A stretch of DNA of 15,689 bases, taken from Cryomorphaceae bacterium (GTDB lineage Bacteria > Bacteroidota > Bacteroidia > Flavobacteriales > Crocinitomicaceae). The notes under the pieces are model-generated. The model searched no databases. It was not told the DNA's origin and worked only from the letters and a program-made list of their open reading frames with translations. Within the stretch, counting starts at the first letter, position 1, and the number at the start of each line of letters is the position of its first letter. Positions 14,881-15,689 of this stretch are shown here, piece by piece. The stretch spans positions 1 through 15,689 of the forward strand of contig JAJTDX010000057.1 in NCBI GenBank assembly GCA_021298235.1. The letters are read 5' to 3'. Both the position numbers and the translations under genes were made by a program.

Positions 14881-14896
14881 ATTCATTTTTTATTGG
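14874..14896 (+). terminator. AT-rich stem-loop after the hydrolase gene, possible weak terminator
   Basis: CCAATAAA (14874-14881) pairs perfectly with TTTATTGG (14889-14896) around a 7-base loop. It overlaps the hydrolase stop codon. It has only three G-C pairs at most and no T-run after it, so any termination would be weak. It ends 36 bases before the lolA-like start. Confidence 0.3.
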
Positions 14897-14907
14897 CACA
14901 ATTTGTG
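14897..14907. repeat. Short dyad CACAATTTGTG before the lolA-like gene
   Basis: Arms CACAA and TTGTG flank one central base. The dyad immediately precedes GATATTTG (14907-14914), which is one base off the TAnnTTTG consensus and is the only promoter-like box before the LolA-like gene. It may be an operator; the length is short enough to occur by chance. Confidence 0.25.
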
Positions 14908-14932
14908 ATATTTGCAGCGAAAATCAAATAAA

Positions 14933-15568
14933 ATGAGAATTCTACTAACCTTCGTTCTGCTTGTCTCTCTTCCTGTTTTTGGTCAAGACACAAAGGCTCA
15001 AGCCGTTCTGGATAAGCTATCCAGTAAAATGAAAAGTCAAAAATCGTTTTACATTGAATTCAGTGCCAACATTAAAAATACCGGCTCTGGAACAAACGAA
15101 TCTGAAACTGGTAAAGGATGGGTAAAAGGTGATAAATACTATGCTTCATATGGCGACAACACGATTATTTCGAATGGAATCAAAACATGGACCGTTGTCA
15201 AGGATGATAAGAGTGTGTATGAAACAGATGCGAATGAGGATGATGGTGAATCAATGAATCCTAAAAAATTAATGACTATTTGGGAGAGTGGATTCAAAAA
15301 TAAATACGAGAAAGAAGATAAATTGAACAATGAAGCTGTACATGTCATTGACCTTTATCCAAAAAATCCCGGAAAAGTTGATTATCATACGATTGTGCTC
15401 TACATTTCGAAAGCAACCAACGAATTGAAAAAAGCTGTGATGAAAGCCAAAGACGGAACTGTGATGACCTATTCACTTACAAAATTCACATCAAACGCTC
15501 CAGTTGAGGACACAAAATTTGTGTTTGACATAAAAAAATACCCTGGGTATACTCTAGTAAAAGATTAA
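14933..15568 (+). CDS. LolA-like outer-membrane lipoprotein carrier
   Basis: LolA carries lipoproteins through the periplasm from the LolCDE complex to the outer membrane. The 211-residue protein has a signal peptide at 1-18 (MRILLTFVLLVSLPVFGQ), then AQAVLDKLSSKMKSQKSFYIEF, typical of the first helix and strand of the LolA fold. A series of strands follows (GKGWVKGDKYYASYGDN, TWTVVKDDKSVYE) and then VIDLYPKNP, the usual middle of Bacteroidota LolA-like proteins. Size and order fit. The extension to the TTG at 14912 is rejected because that TTG belongs to a promoter-like ATATTTG and the ATG gives a clean signal peptide. It lies 52 bases after the broken hydrolase gene and may have its own promoter. 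Bacteroidota can carry several LolA-like paralogues, so the exact role in lipoprotein transport is inferred. Confidence 0.85.
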   Translation: MRILLTFVLLVSLPVFGQDTKAQAVLDKLSSKMKSQKSFYIEFSANIKNTGSGTNESETGKGWVKGDKYYASYGDNTIISNGIKTWTVVKDDKSVYETDANEDDGESMNPKKLMTIWESGFKNKYEKEDKLNNEAVHVIDLYPKNPGKVDYHTIVLYISKATNELKKAVMKAKDGTVMTYSLTKFTSNAPVEDTKFVFDIKKYPGYTLVKD

Positions 15569-15586
15569 TTAAAATCTATCAGAAAG

Positions 15587-15612
15587 AAACCGGTCGAACG
15601 ATCGGTTTTTTT
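15587..15612. terminator. Rho-independent terminator after the lolA-like gene
   Basis: AAACCGGTCG pairs with CGATCGGTTT (one G-T wobble, tight loop opening to GAAC), followed by seven T at 15606-15612. It lies 18 bases after the lolA-like stop and 4 bases from the stop of the convergent gene at the right edge. The A-rich left side gives only a modest T-run for the minus strand. Confidence 0.8.
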
Positions 15613-15616
15613 ATGC

Positions 15617-15689
15617 TCAATAAGTTAGCAATTCACTTATCGCTTGCTGAAGTCTAGCTTTCGGTAAAAACTGTTCCTCAAGAGAAACT
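15617..15689 (-). CDS. C-terminal end of an unidentified gene (runs off right edge)
   Basis: On the minus strand an open frame enters from the right edge and ends at TGA (15617-15619). The visible residues are VSLEEQFLPKARLQQAISELL followed by TY, 23 in all. The position just beyond a terminator, convergent with the lolA-like gene, fits a real gene end. The peptide is helical and charged but too short to name a family. Confidence 0.5.
   Translation of the reverse strand, partial: VSLEEQFLPKARLQQAISELLTY

Noticed and set aside
14912..14932. TTG start giving the LolA-like protein seven extra residues
   Set aside because: The TTG is part of a promoter-like ATATTTG, and the ATG at 14933 gives a normal signal peptide.

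Overview
The window is about 41% GC by eye, gene-dense and free of mobile elements. It comes from the chromosome of a Bacteroidota bacterium, most likely of the order Flavobacteriales. Four things support this: a type IX secretion (T9SS) sorting domain on one protein, a PorE-type OmpA lipoprotein, two TonB-dependent receptors of Bacteroidota style, and promoter boxes of the Bacteroidota form TAnnTTTG with no Shine-Dalgarno sequences. The genus cannot be fixed from this sequence alone. No stretch longer than about 150 bases lacks a gene, and I see no tRNA, rRNA, CRISPR array or insertion sequence.

Left part (1-3187). On the minus strand, a secreted PCMD-domain protein with a T9SS sorting domain is followed 15 bases later by a TonB-dependent receptor that runs off the left edge. 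Divergent to them is a membrane-anchored helical-repeat protein with a cytoplasmic LuxR-like helix-turn-helix.

Middle plus-strand operon (3250-7388). queE (queuosine precursor), a porE-like envelope gene, a UbiA-family prenyltransferase and maf are packed with a 1-base gap, a 1-base overlap and a 4-base overlap. A bidirectional terminator closes the operon.

Middle minus-strand group (7439-10349). ung is followed by hemE, which has its own good promoter. hemE overlaps by 20 bases the start of an OmpA-family outer-membrane protein.

Right part (10398-15689). A lipoprotein of unknown function lies on the plus strand. Convergent to it is a complete TonB-dependent receptor of the haem/haemoglobin (HmuR-like) type, preceded by a small membrane-anchored protein of unknown function in apparent operon. 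Divergent from that pair is an alpha/beta hydrolase gene broken by a frameshift. A LolA-like lipoprotein carrier follows, then a terminator and the last 23 codons of an unidentified minus-strand gene.

The common theme is the cell envelope: T9SS cargo and a T9SS-associated lipoprotein, TonB-dependent uptake, OmpA anchors, a LolA-like carrier and isoprenoid lipid synthesis, mixed with housekeeping genes. The most unusual signals are promoter boxes so close to start codons that several mRNAs should be leaderless, a pair of abutting divergent promoters, the conserved-looking small protein plus receptor pair, and the frameshifted hydrolase.
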